A DNA stretch of 25,426 nucleotides, from contig UQTR01000023.1 in the NCBI GenBank assembly GCA_900544065.1, positions 1-25,426 on the forward strand, given 5' to 3'. This DNA comes from an uncultured Collinsella sp. (GTDB lineage Bacteria; Actinomycetota; Coriobacteriia; Coriobacteriales; Coriobacteriaceae). Below the pieces are notes generated by a model that had not been told where the DNA came from, made no database searches, and saw only the letters and a list, made by a program, of their open reading frames with translations. A program made the translations under genes and the position numbers. Shown here piece after piece: positions 7,654 through 15,596 of this stretch (position 1 is its first letter; each line of letters opens with the position of its first letter).

Positions 7654-9996
7654 ATGGCAGAAACCAGCAAAAAGATGCAGATCGTGTTTGCCTCGGCCGA
7701 GTGCGCACCGTTTGTTAAGACCGGTGGCCTGGGCGACGTGGCGGGCTCGCTGCCTGCGGCGCTCGTGCGCGCCGGCGCCGAAGTCATCGTGATGGTGCCC
7801 AAGTACGCCACCATCAAGGACGAGTACAAGGCGCAGATGGAGCACTTTGCCGACTTTTATGTGAGCCTGGGCTGGCGCAACGAGTACTGCGGGCTGGAGA
7901 AGCTCGAGCATGACGGCGTCACCTATATGTTCATCGATAACGAGCGCTACTTTGCGCGCGACTATCCGTACGGCTTCTTTGACGACGGCGAGCGCTTTGC
8001 GTTCTTCTCCAAGGCCATTACCGAGAGCCTGCAGCACCTGCCGGCCGGCTTTGAGTGCGACATCCTTCACTGCAACGACTGGCAGACGGCGCTGGCGCCC
8101 GTGTTCCTGCGCGAGTTCTACCAGGGCCTGCCGCTGTACGACCGCGTCAAGACCGTGTTCTCAATCCACAACGTGGCGTTCCAGGGCCAGTTTAGCGACA
8201 CCGTGATGGAGGACATCCTGGGTGTGGCGCATATTCCGGCCGCTGCCTCGCAGCTGCGTTGCGACGCCTGCAGCATCAACTACATGCTGGGCGCGCTGCG
8301 CTATGCCGACGCCATCACCACGGTAAGCCCCACCTATGCCAACGAGATCCAGACGCCCGAGTTTGGCGAGGGTCTGGACGGCGTGCTGCGCGAGCGTTCC
8401 TACGCGCTGCAGGGCATTTTGAACGGCATCGACGTGGCGGGCTTTGACCCGGCGACCGACAAGCGCATTGCCGCCAACTACACCGTTGAGGACCGCTCCG
8501 GCAAGGCTGTCTGCAAGGCCAAGCTGCAGGAAGAGCTGGGCCTCGAGGTGCGCGACGACCGTCCGCTCATGGTGATGGTCACGCGCCTGACGCGACAGAA
8601 GGGCATGGACCTGGTCATGTACGCGCTCGACCGCATTTTGGCCGGCGGCGTGCAGGTGGCGGTGCTGGGCACCGGCGACCGCGACTACGAGGACGGCCTG
8701 CGCTACTTCCAGGACAAGTACCCCGGCACCATGGCCGCGCGCATCGAGTTTGATCCGGCGCTGTCGCAGCGTATGTATGCCGCTGCCGACATGTTCCTGA
8801 TGCCTTCGAAGTTTGAGCCCTGCGGCCTGTCGCAGATCATCGCCATGCGCTACGGCACCCTGCCCATCGTGCGCGAGACCGGCGGCCTGAAGGACACCGT
8901 GATCCCGTACAACGAGTTTACCGGCGAGGGCACGGGGTTCTCGTTTAGCAACTTTAACGGCGACGAGATGGGGGACGCCGTGTTCCGCGCGGCACGTCTG
9001 TTCTGGGACAACCGCGACGCCTGGAATCAGCTGGTCACGCAGGCCATGAGCCGGGACTTTAGCTGGACGCGCTCGGCGGATAAGTATCTGGATCTGTACT
9101 TCTTTATGCACCCGGAGATTGAGAGGCCGGCGGCGGTTGTCGACGAGCCTGAGGCTGTTGCTGAGCCGGTGGTCGCTGAGGAGCCCAAGGCCGAGGAGAA
9201 GCCGCTTGAGACTGAGCCCGCAAAGGCCGAGCCTGAGGTGAAGACTGAGGTTTCTCCTGAGGCAGAGGCCGAGGTCAAGCCCGCTACAAAGCCCGCAGCT
9301 AAGAAGACCTCGGCCCGTAAGACGACCGCCAAGAAGGCTACGACGACCAAGGCTGCCGCGACTAAAACAGCGGCTGCCAAGGGAACGACCACGCGCAAGC
9401 GCACGACCGCCGCTGCCAAAAAGGCCGCCGAGGCCGTGGCTGCTCCCGAGGTAAAGGCCGAGGTCGCTGAGGCCAAGCCGGCCGCCAAGGCTCCGGCAAA
9501 GACCGCTGCCAAGAAGACGACCACGACCGCCAAGAAGGCAACAGCTGCCAAAAAGACCACGGCAACGAAGTCGACGGCCGCCAAGGCTACTGCGACCAAG
9601 GCCGCTCCGAAGGCTGCCGCAAAGCCCGCCGTCAAGGTCGAGGAGGCAGCCGCCGAGCCCAAGGCCGAGGCAGCTGTCGAGGCCAAGCCGACCGCCAAGA
9701 CCACCACGCGCAAGCGCGCAACGACGACGGCCAAAAAGACCTCGGCCAAGGCTGCCGCTCCCAAGGCAGAGGCTAAGACCGCCGCTGTCAAAGAGGAGCC
9801 CAAGCCCGCAGTAAAGGCCAAGCCGGCATCGAAGCCCGATGAGGTCATGACCGCTCCGAAGGCTACGGCAAAGGCCGAGCCTAAGGCCGAGCCCGCCAAG
9901 AAGGCCCCGGTCTCCCCCGCCGCTCCCACTGAGGAAAAGGCTCCGACCAAGAAGACCTCTGTCCGTAAGGCAACGGCCACCCGAAAGCGCCACTAA
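7654..9996 (+). CDS. glgA: glycogen synthase GlgA with about 290-residue Ala/Lys/Glu-rich tail
   Basis: GlgA (GT5) transfers glucose from ADP-glucose to the growing alpha-1,4-glucan. The catalytic part is residues 1 to about 489. It has the ADP-glucose loop KTGGLGDVAGSLP (K22), an N-terminal GT5 domain (HCNDWQTALAPVFL) and the C-terminal EPCGLSQIIAMRYGTLPIVRETGG motif. The family normally ends near the YLDLYFFMHPE segment. Here a further 290 residues (490-780) follow: first an acidic Glu/Pro/Val block (about 497-541), then alternating basic (AKKTTTTAKKATAAKK-type) and acidic blocks. TTTRKR modules occur at 578-590 and 683-695. The start is ATG 7654, after GGGAG; an ATG at 7642 lies upstream of that site. 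The frame is continuous to the stop, so the tail is not a frameshift artefact. Confidence 0.95.
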   Translation: MAETSKKMQIVFASAECAPFVKTGGLGDVAGSLPAALVRAGAEVIVMVPKYATIKDEYKAQMEHFADFYVSLGWRNEYCGLEKLEHDGVTYMFIDNERYFARDYPYGFFDDGERFAFFSKAITESLQHLPAGFECDILHCNDWQTALAPVFLREFYQGLPLYDRVKTVFSIHNVAFQGQFSDTVMEDILGVAHIPAAASQLRCDACSINYMLGALRYADAITTVSPTYANEIQTPEFGEGLDGVLRERSYALQGILNGIDVAGFDPATDKRIAANYTVEDRSGKAVCKAKLQEELGLEVRDDRPLMVMVTRLTRQKGMDLVMYALDRILAGGVQVAVLGTGDRDYEDGLRYFQDKYPGTMAARIEFDPALSQRMYAAADMFLMPSKFEPCGLSQIIAMRYGTLPIVRETGGLKDTVIPYNEFTGEGTGFSFSNFNGDEMGDAVFRAARLFWDNRDAWNQLVTQAMSRDFSWTRSADKYLDLYFFMHPEIERPAAVVDEPEAVAEPVVAEEPKAEEKPLETEPAKAEPEVKTEVSPEAEAEVKPATKPAAKKTSARKTTAKKATTTKAAATKTAAAKGTTTRKRTTAAAKKAAEAVAAPEVKAEVAEAKPAAKAPAKTAAKKTTTTAKKATAAKKTTATKSTAAKATATKAAPKAAAKPAVKVEEAAAEPKAEAAVEAKPTAKTTTRKRATTTAKKTSAKAAAPKAEAKTAAVKEEPKPAVKAKPASKPDEVMTAPKATAKAEPKAEPAKKAPVSPAAPTEEKAPTKKTSVRKATATRKRH

Positions 9997-10028
9997 TCCG
10001 GACGATTAAAACTTAATCCTCAACGCAA

Positions 10029-10060
10029 AAGAGGGCGCCCCAATCAGGCGCCCTCTTCTT
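10029..10060 (+). terminator. intrinsic terminator after glgA
   Basis: AAGAGGGCGCC (10029-10039) pairs with GGCGCCCTCTT (10047-10057) around a 7-nt loop, followed by CTT and a short T-rich run. It lies 32 bp after the glgA stop and marks the end of the glg transcription unit. Confidence 0.85.
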
Positions 10061-10088
10061 GGTTGAACTTCTATATTAAAAAGAGGGC

Positions 10089-10220
10089 CGGTTTACTACG
10101 ACAAAATGGCTCCGGCCGACCACGATGAGCAATCTTCGAAATTGACAACGCTTCTACCTGCGGTTTTAATATCACCAAAATGACTGTGGTTGAGATCATT
10201 CAATTTGCCGTAGTAAACCG
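10089..10220. repeat. long inverted-repeat element (17-bp arms)
   Basis: CGGTTTACTACGACAAA at 10089-10105 and its inverted counterpart at 10204-10220 match at 16 of 17 positions. Weaker symmetry continues inward, including ACCAC (10119-10123) with GTGGT (10186-10190). The interior is about 98 bp. No coding sequence or clear target-site duplication was found. It may be a small non-autonomous (MITE-like) element or a structured RNA. Confidence 0.6.
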
Positions 10221-10286
10221 AAGCACTTTTGTTTGGCTACAAATAGTATCGGTATAGGCGGTTTTGAATATCGCGATAATTTGAAT

Positions 10287-10302
10287 GGTAAAACGATTTT
10301 CT
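10287..10302. promoter_or_regulatory. candidate operator (amylase fusion), site 1
   Basis: GGTAAAACGATTTTCT keeps the left half and central CG of the GGTAAAACGTTTTACC pattern seen upstream of glgB; the right half is degenerate. It lies about 60 bp upstream of the possible -10 element. Confidence 0.4.
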
Positions 10303-10320
10303 AGGACAACCGTTCGCCGA

Positions 10321-10344
10321 TGGTAAACGGATGTTGTTTATACA
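10321..10344. promoter_or_regulatory. candidate operator (amylase fusion), site 2
   Basis: TGGTAAAC (10321-10328) and the roughly inverted GTTTATAC (10336-10343) are separated by 7 bp, similar to the spaced half-sites at 138-161. The site is just upstream of, or overlaps, the presumed promoter of the downstream gene, where a repressor could block transcription. Confidence 0.38.
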
Positions 10345-10360
10345 GCCTGTGTACAACAGA

Positions 10361-10366
10361 TATACT
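10361..10366 (+). promoter_or_regulatory. possible -10 element of the amylase fusion gene
   Basis: TATACT matches the -10 consensus at 5 of 6 positions and lies 61 bp upstream of the start codon. The matching -35 (TTATAC at 10338-10343, spacing 17) is poor, consistent with an activated or weak promoter. Assigned by eye only. Confidence 0.35.
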
Positions 10367-10386
10367 TACATCCTGTGCGTAAAGCC

Positions 10387-10404
10387 CATGGCCAGCAGGC
10401 CATG
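10387..10404 (+). promoter_or_regulatory. small leader hairpin
   Basis: CATGGCC (10387-10393) and GGCCATG (10398-10404) form a 7-bp stem with a 4-nt loop in the leader, 23 nt before the start codon. It may affect translation initiation. Confidence 0.3.
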
Positions 10405-10427
10405 ATTCTATTGAACTGGACCGTACT

Positions 10428-13400
10428 ATGAGATTGATACACAACAGCCGCCTACCGCAGTTTCGCACTCCGTTTGGCGCTGTGACGACAGGTACTACCC
10501 TTTCGCTCTCCGTGATTCTAGAGGACGCCGACCCTAACCAGGCAACGCTTACGCTGCGAACCTGGGTCGACGAGGTCGGTGAGTCTCTGTATCCCATGAC
10601 GCACGAGGGCGACGGCATCTTTACCGCTGAGCTGGAGTGCGCCGAGCCCTGTCTTATCTGGTACAGCTTTATCTGCAATATCGAGGGCCAGCCCGAGGTT
10701 CGCCTGGGCGCGCCCCAGGGCCGCACCGGCGGCGAGGGCGTAACCTACGACTACGCCGAGGTGCCGTCATTCCAGATTACCGTCTACAAGCATCGCGAAG
10801 TTCGACCCGAGTGGTACGAGCGCGGCATGGTCTACCAGATCTTCCCCGATCGCTACGCCCGCGACGAGCACTGGCGCGAGCGCACGCTGGCTCAGGTCGA
10901 AAAGCCGCGCAACGGAATCCAGCGCCGCATGGTCGAGGACTGGAACGAGCCGCCCGTGTACGAGCGCGCCGAAGACGGTTCCATCAAGACCTGGGATTTT
11001 TACGGCGGATCGCTCAAGGGCATCCAAGAAGACCTGCCTCGCATCGCCGAGCTGGGCTTTACGGCAATCTACCTCAACCCCATCTTTGAAGCCGCGAGCA
11101 ACCACCGCTACGACACGGCCGACTACACCAAGATCGACCCGATCCTGGGCACCGAGCAGGACTTTACCGAGCTGTGCCAGGCAGCCGAGAAGCTGGGCAT
11201 CTCCATCATCCTGGACGGCGTCTTCAACCACACGGGCGACGACTCGATCTATTTCAACCGCTATGGCAACTACCCCGGCGTGGGCGCGTGGCAGAGCGAG
11301 GATTCGCCGTGGCGCGATGCGTTTTATTTCCACGAGGACGGCTCGTACGACTGCTGGTGGGGCGTGGGCAATATGCCCGCCATCAATGAGAGCTCCGAAC
11401 TGGTACGCGAGCGGCTCCTGGGCAAGGACGGCGTGATCCGTAAATGGCTGCGTGCCGGCGCTCATGGCTGGCGCCTCGACGTGGCCGACGAGCTTTCGGA
11501 CGATTTCCTGACCGAGATCAAGAAGGCAGTACTTGCCGAAAAGCCCGATGCGCTGCTGCTCGGCGAGGTCTGGGAAGACGCCTCCAACAAAATCAGCTAC
11601 GGCCATCTGCGTCGCTATCTACAAGGCTCCGAGCTCGACTCGGCTATGGATTATCCCTTCCGTGACATGGTCATCGGCTTTTTGATGGGCTACAAGAACG
11701 CCTACCAGGCAGCCGAGGATATCGAAACCCTGCGCGAGAATTATCCGCGCGAGGCCCTGTCCTGCGCACTTAATCTGCTTTCGAGCCACGACCGTCCGCG
11801 CATTATCTCGGTGCTCGGCGGCGGCCCCGACGAGTCGCAGCTGCCCGAGTGCGAGCGCAGCAAATGGCGCCTGGACGAGAACTCGATGGGCCTGGCCAAG
11901 AGCCGCTTTTGGCTCGCCACGCTCATGCAGATGACCTTCCCCGGCGTGCCTTCGATCTACTACGGCGACGAGTACGGCCTGGAGGGCCTTACCGATCCGG
12001 GCAACCGCCGCACCCTGCCGACCAAGGACCAACTGCACGACTTCGACACGCTGGCTATTGTCAAGAACGCCTCCGCCGTACGCCGTGCACTGCCATTTAT
12101 GATCGACGGCGAGATCAAGGCCTTTGCGCTCAACGACGAGGTGCTGGCATACAACCGCACGGGCAAGGATGGTGAGTCCGCGACCGTCATCATCAACCGC
12201 AGCCTGCGCAATTCACACCGCGTGACGATTCCGGCACTCAGCGAATGTGCGAGCGATGTGATCAGCGGTCACGAGTGCGAGATCCACAACGGTACGGTTA
12301 CGCTCGAACTGTATCCGCTGGGCTCGTCGATTATCTATCACCATGCAGAGCAGCGCCTGCAGGAGCCGCTCGATCACGGTGCGGGTGTTGTGTGCCATAT
12401 CACATCGGTGTCGACCGACGACGGCAAGCCCGGTACGATCGGCGCGCCCACGCGTCGCTTTATCGACCATCTGGCCGCCATGGGCATGCGCTACTGGCAG
12501 GTTCTCCCTGTCAACCCCACGGACTTCTTCCGCTCACCTTACGCCGGTCCTTCGGCCTTTGCGGGCAATATCGACCTGCTGCCCGAAACCCACGAGGAGC
12601 TGGCCGCCGACTTTGAGATTTGGAAGGCCCGCGGAGGCGAGGATGCCGACCCGCTGTACACAGCGTTTAAACATCGCAATGCTGATTGGCTCGAGAAGTA
12701 CTGCGTCTACATGGCCGTTAAGAAGTACTTTGAGGGCGAGTCGCGCCACGATTGGCCGGCAGATGTCGCGCGCTACAACGAGCATCTGATCGACGACAAG
12801 CGTTTCCACGACGAGGCCGAGCTTCAGGCGTACATGCAGTACCGCTTTGACCTGGCTTGGTGCGAGCTCATGAACTACGCGCACAAGAAGGGCATCGAGG
12901 TTATCGGCGATATTCCTATGTACGTGTCCGACGATTCAGCAGACGCGTGGAGCGAACCCGAGAACTTCTGGCTGTCCGATACCGGCAAGGCGATTGAGAT
13001 TTCCGGCGCGCCGCCCGACAACTTTGCGCCCGAGGGCCAGGTGTGGGGCAACCCGACGTTCCGCTGGGACCACATGAAGCAGAACGGCTATAGCTGGTGG
13101 ATGGATCGCCTGCGTCGTGCGTTTTCGCTCTACGACCGCGTGCGCCTGGATCACTTCCTGGGCTTCCACAGCTACTTCAGTATCCCCGCAGGTAAGGCAT
13201 GCGCCGATGGCCGCTGGCTGGCGGGCCCGGGCAAGGACCTATTCCAGACCGCCTACGACGAGCTGGGTCCGCTCAACTTTATCGCCGAGGACTTGGGCTA
13301 TCTGACGCCTGGCGTTCGTGCCATGGCTTCGACCTGCGGTTTCCCCGGCATGGACGTGCTGGAGTTTAGCGACTACGACGTTCGTTGTGGCGTGCATCCC

Positions 13401-13724
13401 ACGCCCGGCAAGATCCTGTACACCTCGACGCACGATACGTCGACGCTGGCCGGTTGGTGTACGCGTTCCTTTGCGGGCGGCGATGAACCGAGCGGTGTTG
13501 AGGTGGCGGCCAAGCTGATGAGCGACGCGCTGGCAAGCGACGCTCCCCTAGTGATGATGCCGCTGCAGGATATCCTGGGGCTTGGCGACGACGCGCGCAT
13601 GAACGTTCCGGGCGTGGCCACGGGCAACTGGACCTGGCAGGCTGACGAGGCGGACATTGCAGCCGCTGAGGACAAAACCGCGCAGCTCCTGCGTAGCAAC
13701 CATAGATTCTGGGGCGAAGCGTGA
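10428..13724 (+). CDS. fusion protein: GH13 amylase/debranching-type enzyme + GH77 4-alpha-glucanotransferase
   Basis: This is one 1098-residue frame with two enzymes. Residues 1 to about 135 look like an N-terminal beta-sandwich of the neopullulanase/cyclomaltodextrinase type. Residues about 138-600 are a GH13 barrel with DGVFNHTGDD (D263), GWRLDVADEL (nucleophile D351), LLGEVWE (acid/base E380) and SHD (D455). Residues from about 645 onward are a GH77 MalQ-type domain with NPTDFFRSPYAGPSAFAGN, GDIPMYVSDDSADAW, VRLDHF (nucleophile D908), FIAEDLGY (E954) and STHDTSTLAGW (D1003). All catalytic residues are present in both halves. The pair could trim short branches and disproportionate maltodextrins, supplying GlgP. 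Substrate specificity of the GH13 half (neopullulanase or GlgX-like) cannot be settled by eye. No signal peptide, so cytoplasmic. The ribosome-binding site is weak (GGA, 7-base spacing). Confidence 0.9.
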   Translation: MRLIHNSRLPQFRTPFGAVTTGTTLSLSVILEDADPNQATLTLRTWVDEVGESLYPMTHEGDGIFTAELECAEPCLIWYSFICNIEGQPEVRLGAPQGRTGGEGVTYDYAEVPSFQITVYKHREVRPEWYERGMVYQIFPDRYARDEHWRERTLAQVEKPRNGIQRRMVEDWNEPPVYERAEDGSIKTWDFYGGSLKGIQEDLPRIAELGFTAIYLNPIFEAASNHRYDTADYTKIDPILGTEQDFTELCQAAEKLGISIILDGVFNHTGDDSIYFNRYGNYPGVGAWQSEDSPWRDAFYFHEDGSYDCWWGVGNMPAINESSELVRERLLGKDGVIRKWLRAGAHGWRLDVADELSDDFLTEIKKAVLAEKPDALLLGEVWEDASNKISYGHLRRYLQGSELDSAMDYPFRDMVIGFLMGYKNAYQAAEDIETLRENYPREALSCALNLLSSHDRPRIISVLGGGPDESQLPECERSKWRLDENSMGLAKSRFWLATLMQMTFPGVPSIYYGDEYGLEGLTDPGNRRTLPTKDQLHDFDTLAIVKNASAVRRALPFMIDGEIKAFALNDEVLAYNRTGKDGESATVIINRSLRNSHRVTIPALSECASDVISGHECEIHNGTVTLELYPLGSSIIYHHAEQRLQEPLDHGAGVVCHITSVSTDDGKPGTIGAPTRRFIDHLAAMGMRYWQVLPVNPTDFFRSPYAGPSAFAGNIDLLPETHEELAADFEIWKARGGEDADPLYTAFKHRNADWLEKYCVYMAVKKYFEGESRHDWPADVARYNEHLIDDKRFHDEAELQAYMQYRFDLAWCELMNYAHKKGIEVIGDIPMYVSDDSADAWSEPENFWLSDTGKAIEISGAPPDNFAPEGQVWGNPTFRWDHMKQNGYSWWMDRLRRAFSLYDRVRLDHFLGFHSYFSIPAGKACADGRWLAGPGKDLFQTAYDELGPLNFIAEDLGYLTPGVRAMASTCGFPGMDVLEFSDYDVRCGVHPTPGKILYTSTHDTSTLAGWCTRSFAGGDEPSGVEVAAKLMSDALASDAPLVMMPLQDILGLGDDARMNVPGVATGNWTWQADEADIAAAEDKTAQLLRSNHRFWGEA

Positions 13725-13768
13725 TAAAACCCCCGATATAGGGTACAGTTACAGACGTTTGAATTTTT

Positions 13769-13793
13769 GCGGGCAGAGTAATCTGCCCGCTTT
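13769..13793 (+). terminator. probable terminator after the amylase fusion
   Basis: GCGGGCAGA (13769-13777) and TCTGCCCGC (13782-13790) form a perfect 9-bp stem with a GTAA loop, followed by TTTGTG. The short T-run makes it moderate in strength, so some readthrough into the zinc-ribbon gene is possible. Confidence 0.6.
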
Positions 13794-13812
13794 GTGCTGA
13801 AAAGGAAGTATT

Positions 13813-14049
13813 ATGGCGCGCTACGATTACAAGTGCTCGAGCTGCGGCAACGTGTTTGAGGTTGAGCATCCCATGTCCGAGACTCCCGAGGTCGTGTGCC
13901 CGAGCTGCGGCGCCCCGGCGGCCAAGACGTTCTCGGCCAGCGGCATTAAATTTGAGGGCAGCGGTTTCTACAACACCGACCAGCGAAGCGGCGGCTCCAG
14001 CACCAGCGCCACCAGCGGCTGCTGCGCCAACTGCCCGCATAGCCACTAG
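13813..14049 (+). CDS. FmdB-family zinc-ribbon protein
   Basis: This 78-residue protein begins MARYDYKCSSCGNVFEV, typical of the small FmdB/CxxC_CxxC_SSSS regulatory-protein family. A zinc ribbon is formed by CSSC (residues 8-11) and CPSC (31-34), followed by the family's conserved KTFSASGIKFEGSGFYNTD segment. A Ser/Gly-rich linker leads to an extra cysteine cluster, CCANC, and a His-containing end (PHSH), which could bind a second metal. The ATG is preceded by AAGGAAG. The precise role of the family is not established; name-based links to formamidase regulation should not be taken as function. It is followed by a strong bidirectional hairpin. Confidence 0.85.
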   Translation: MARYDYKCSSCGNVFEVEHPMSETPEVVCPSCGAPAAKTFSASGIKFEGSGFYNTDQRSGGSSTSATSGCCANCPHSH

Positions 14050-14071
14050 CAGTTGTCTCCCACCAAATCGA

Positions 14072-14119
14072 ACGAAGGCGGCCCTGCGACCAAACAATTG
14101 ACCGCAGGGCCGCCTTCGT
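14072..14119. terminator. GC-rich bidirectional terminator hairpin
   Basis: CGAAGGCGGCCCTGCG (14073-14088) and its exact complement (14103-14118) form a 16-bp stem, or 17 with the A-T pair at 14072/14119, with a 14-nt loop. It lies between the convergent zinc-ribbon gene (+) and rsmB (-), where a shared terminator is expected. T-tracts on either side are weak. Confidence 0.65.
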
Positions 14120-14191
14120 AAGTTGCGGTGAAATAGTTCCTAAACAAGCCCAATTTCCGGCCAAACAGGAACTATTCCACCGCAACTTTTT
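14120..14191 (+). repeat. 22-bp inverted repeat, possible second terminator
   Basis: The arm at 14120-14141 (starting AAGTTGCGGTGAAATAG) pairs with 14167-14188 at 21 of 22 positions, the odd pair being G-U compatible. The loop is 25 nt, and TTTTT follows at 14187-14191. It abuts the preceding hairpin and ends 4 bp before the rsmB stop. It can act as a + strand terminator, but its long arms also resemble the other dispersed intergenic palindromes in this window. Confidence 0.6.
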
Positions 14192-14192
14192 A

Positions 14193-15596
14193 TTACGAGC
14201 TGTGGACCAGTCTTGCACAGAAGTGGCCGTCGTAGGAGTCGGCGTTTGTGGGGACGCTTTGGAACAGGCCTCGGTCGTTTTGGCGGACGGATACGAGCTT
14301 CTTGGCCTGTTCGAACTCGGGGAGCTGCAGGATCTGGGCTTCGGAGACCGGCGCCGCGGAAAAGCCCTCGCCCTCGGGAGAGCTCAGGAACGCGTCCACC
14401 ACCTGCGTGTTCTCCTCATCAAAGACCGAACAAGTGGCGTAGATAAGCTCACCGCCGGCAGCCACACGCGCGGCCGCCTCCTTAAGCATCGTTAGCTGCA
14501 ACTTGGGCAGCTCGCACGTCACGTCGTTCTCGGTCAGACGCCACGGGATCTCGGGATGACGGCGCATGGTGCCGGTGCCCGAGCACGGCGCATCGATAAA
14601 AACCGTGTCGAACTTGACCTGCTCGCCGCGCATGGCGTCAAAAGAGGTCAGCACCTCGTTGAGCTCGCAGGCATCGCCCGAGACAGTACGGACGCCCTGG
14701 ATACCCGCCTTGTGCAGACGCGCAAGATTGAGATCGCACTTACGTTCATGCAGGTCGAGCGCAGTATGCTGACGCTCATAACCGGCACGCTTGGTCTGGC
14801 ACATCATGACATAGGTCTTGGTACCACGACCTGCACCAATCTCAAGGCAGCTTCCGGGGCGTGTGGCAGCTGTGGCGATGAGCTGCGCGTTGAGGTCAGA
14901 CGCCACCGCAACCGCACGCTCAAACACGCCAGACGCAACGGTAACCTGGGCATCAACTGGCGCATGACAGCCAGGGAAGACGGGTACCACAAGCTGTGAA
15001 ATATACGGATCAGGCTTAGTCGCAAAGGCGTTCTCATGCAGGGCCAGCGGGGCGGGGGCCAGATTGCCGGCAAAGTTAAGCGTACTCTCAGGCGTGTCGA
15101 ACGATGCCATAATACGAGCGCACAGCCAACGCGGCAGACCCATCAGGCGCGACAGGCGAACCAAACGGCGAACGGACTCATCGGCATCGGACGCGGTGGC
15201 AAAATCCTCAACATTATCCGCGACCTTATGCAGCACGGCATTGGCTAGGCCGGCGGCGGACTTAGCGCCGCTACGGACAAGCTCAACGCCCTGGCTCACG
15301 GCAATACGGCCCGGGGTATGCAGATAGAGCATCTCGAAGGCCGAGATACGAAGCGCCATGCGCACGCGCGGCGCGACCTTTTTAGGCTTATCCAAAAACT
15401 GGTCGAGCAACTCGTCCAAAATGCCCTGTGTGGCGGCAACGCCGAGCGCCAAACGGGCGGCAAACGCGGAATCACGCTGGTCAATGGCCTTGGCAGAAGC
15501 GCGGGAGGACAGCACGTCGCGCGCGTACATGCCGCGGCGATCGGCCTCCATCAACACATCGAGCGCGAGCTTGCGCGCGGGAGACAGCTTGCTCAT
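14193..15596 (-). CDS. rsmB: 16S rRNA (cytosine-5)-methyltransferase RsmB
   Basis: RsmB methylates a cytosine of 16S rRNA (C967 in E. coli) using S-adenosylmethionine. The 467-residue protein has the expected NusB-like N-terminal RNA-binding domain (about residues 1-140, SKLSPARKLALDVLMEADRRG) and a C-terminal NOL1/NOP2/Sun methyltransferase domain. The latter shows the AdoMet loop CLEIGAGRGTKTY (about 247-260), DAPCSGTGTMRRHPEIPW (about 330) and the catalytic-cysteine motif YATCSVFDEEN (about 385). The ATG at 15596 overlaps the fmt stop by 4 bp (ATGA), indicating translational coupling; upstream extension of the frame to 15644 runs into fmt and is rejected. The fmt-rsmB order is common in bacteria. 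Confidence 0.95.
   Translation of the reverse strand: MSKLSPARKLALDVLMEADRRGMYARDVLSSRASAKAIDQRDSAFAARLALGVAATQGILDELLDQFLDKPKKVAPRVRMALRISAFEMLYLHTPGRIAVSQGVELVRSGAKSAAGLANAVLHKVADNVEDFATASDADESVRRLVRLSRLMGLPRWLCARIMASFDTPESTLNFAGNLAPAPLALHENAFATKPDPYISQLVVPVFPGCHAPVDAQVTVASGVFERAVAVASDLNAQLIATAATRPGSCLEIGAGRGTKTYVMMCQTKRAGYERQHTALDLHERKCDLNLARLHKAGIQGVRTVSGDACELNEVLTSFDAMRGEQVKFDTVFIDAPCSGTGTMRRHPEIPWRLTENDVTCELPKLQLTMLKEAAARVAAGGELIYATCSVFDEENTQVVDAFLSSPEGEGFSAAPVSEAQILQLPEFEQAKKLVSVRQNDRGLFQSVPTNADSYDGHFCARLVHSS

Larger units (their letters stand above)
9997..10427. other. regulatory intergenic region between glgA and the amylase fusion
   Basis: This 431-bp gap holds the glgA terminator (10029-10060), a long inverted repeat (10089-10220), a 10-bp palindrome TATCGCGATA (10269-10278), two TGGTAAAAC-like half-sites (10286-10328), a possible -10 element (10361-10366) and a leader hairpin (10387-10404). 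No coding frame of note is present. Confidence 0.7.

Noticed and set aside
8161..9993. 610-codon - strand frame opposite glgA, Gly/Leu/Ser/Arg-rich
   Set aside because: Its odd composition is the antisense of the Ala/Lys/Thr tail and not a real repeat protein.
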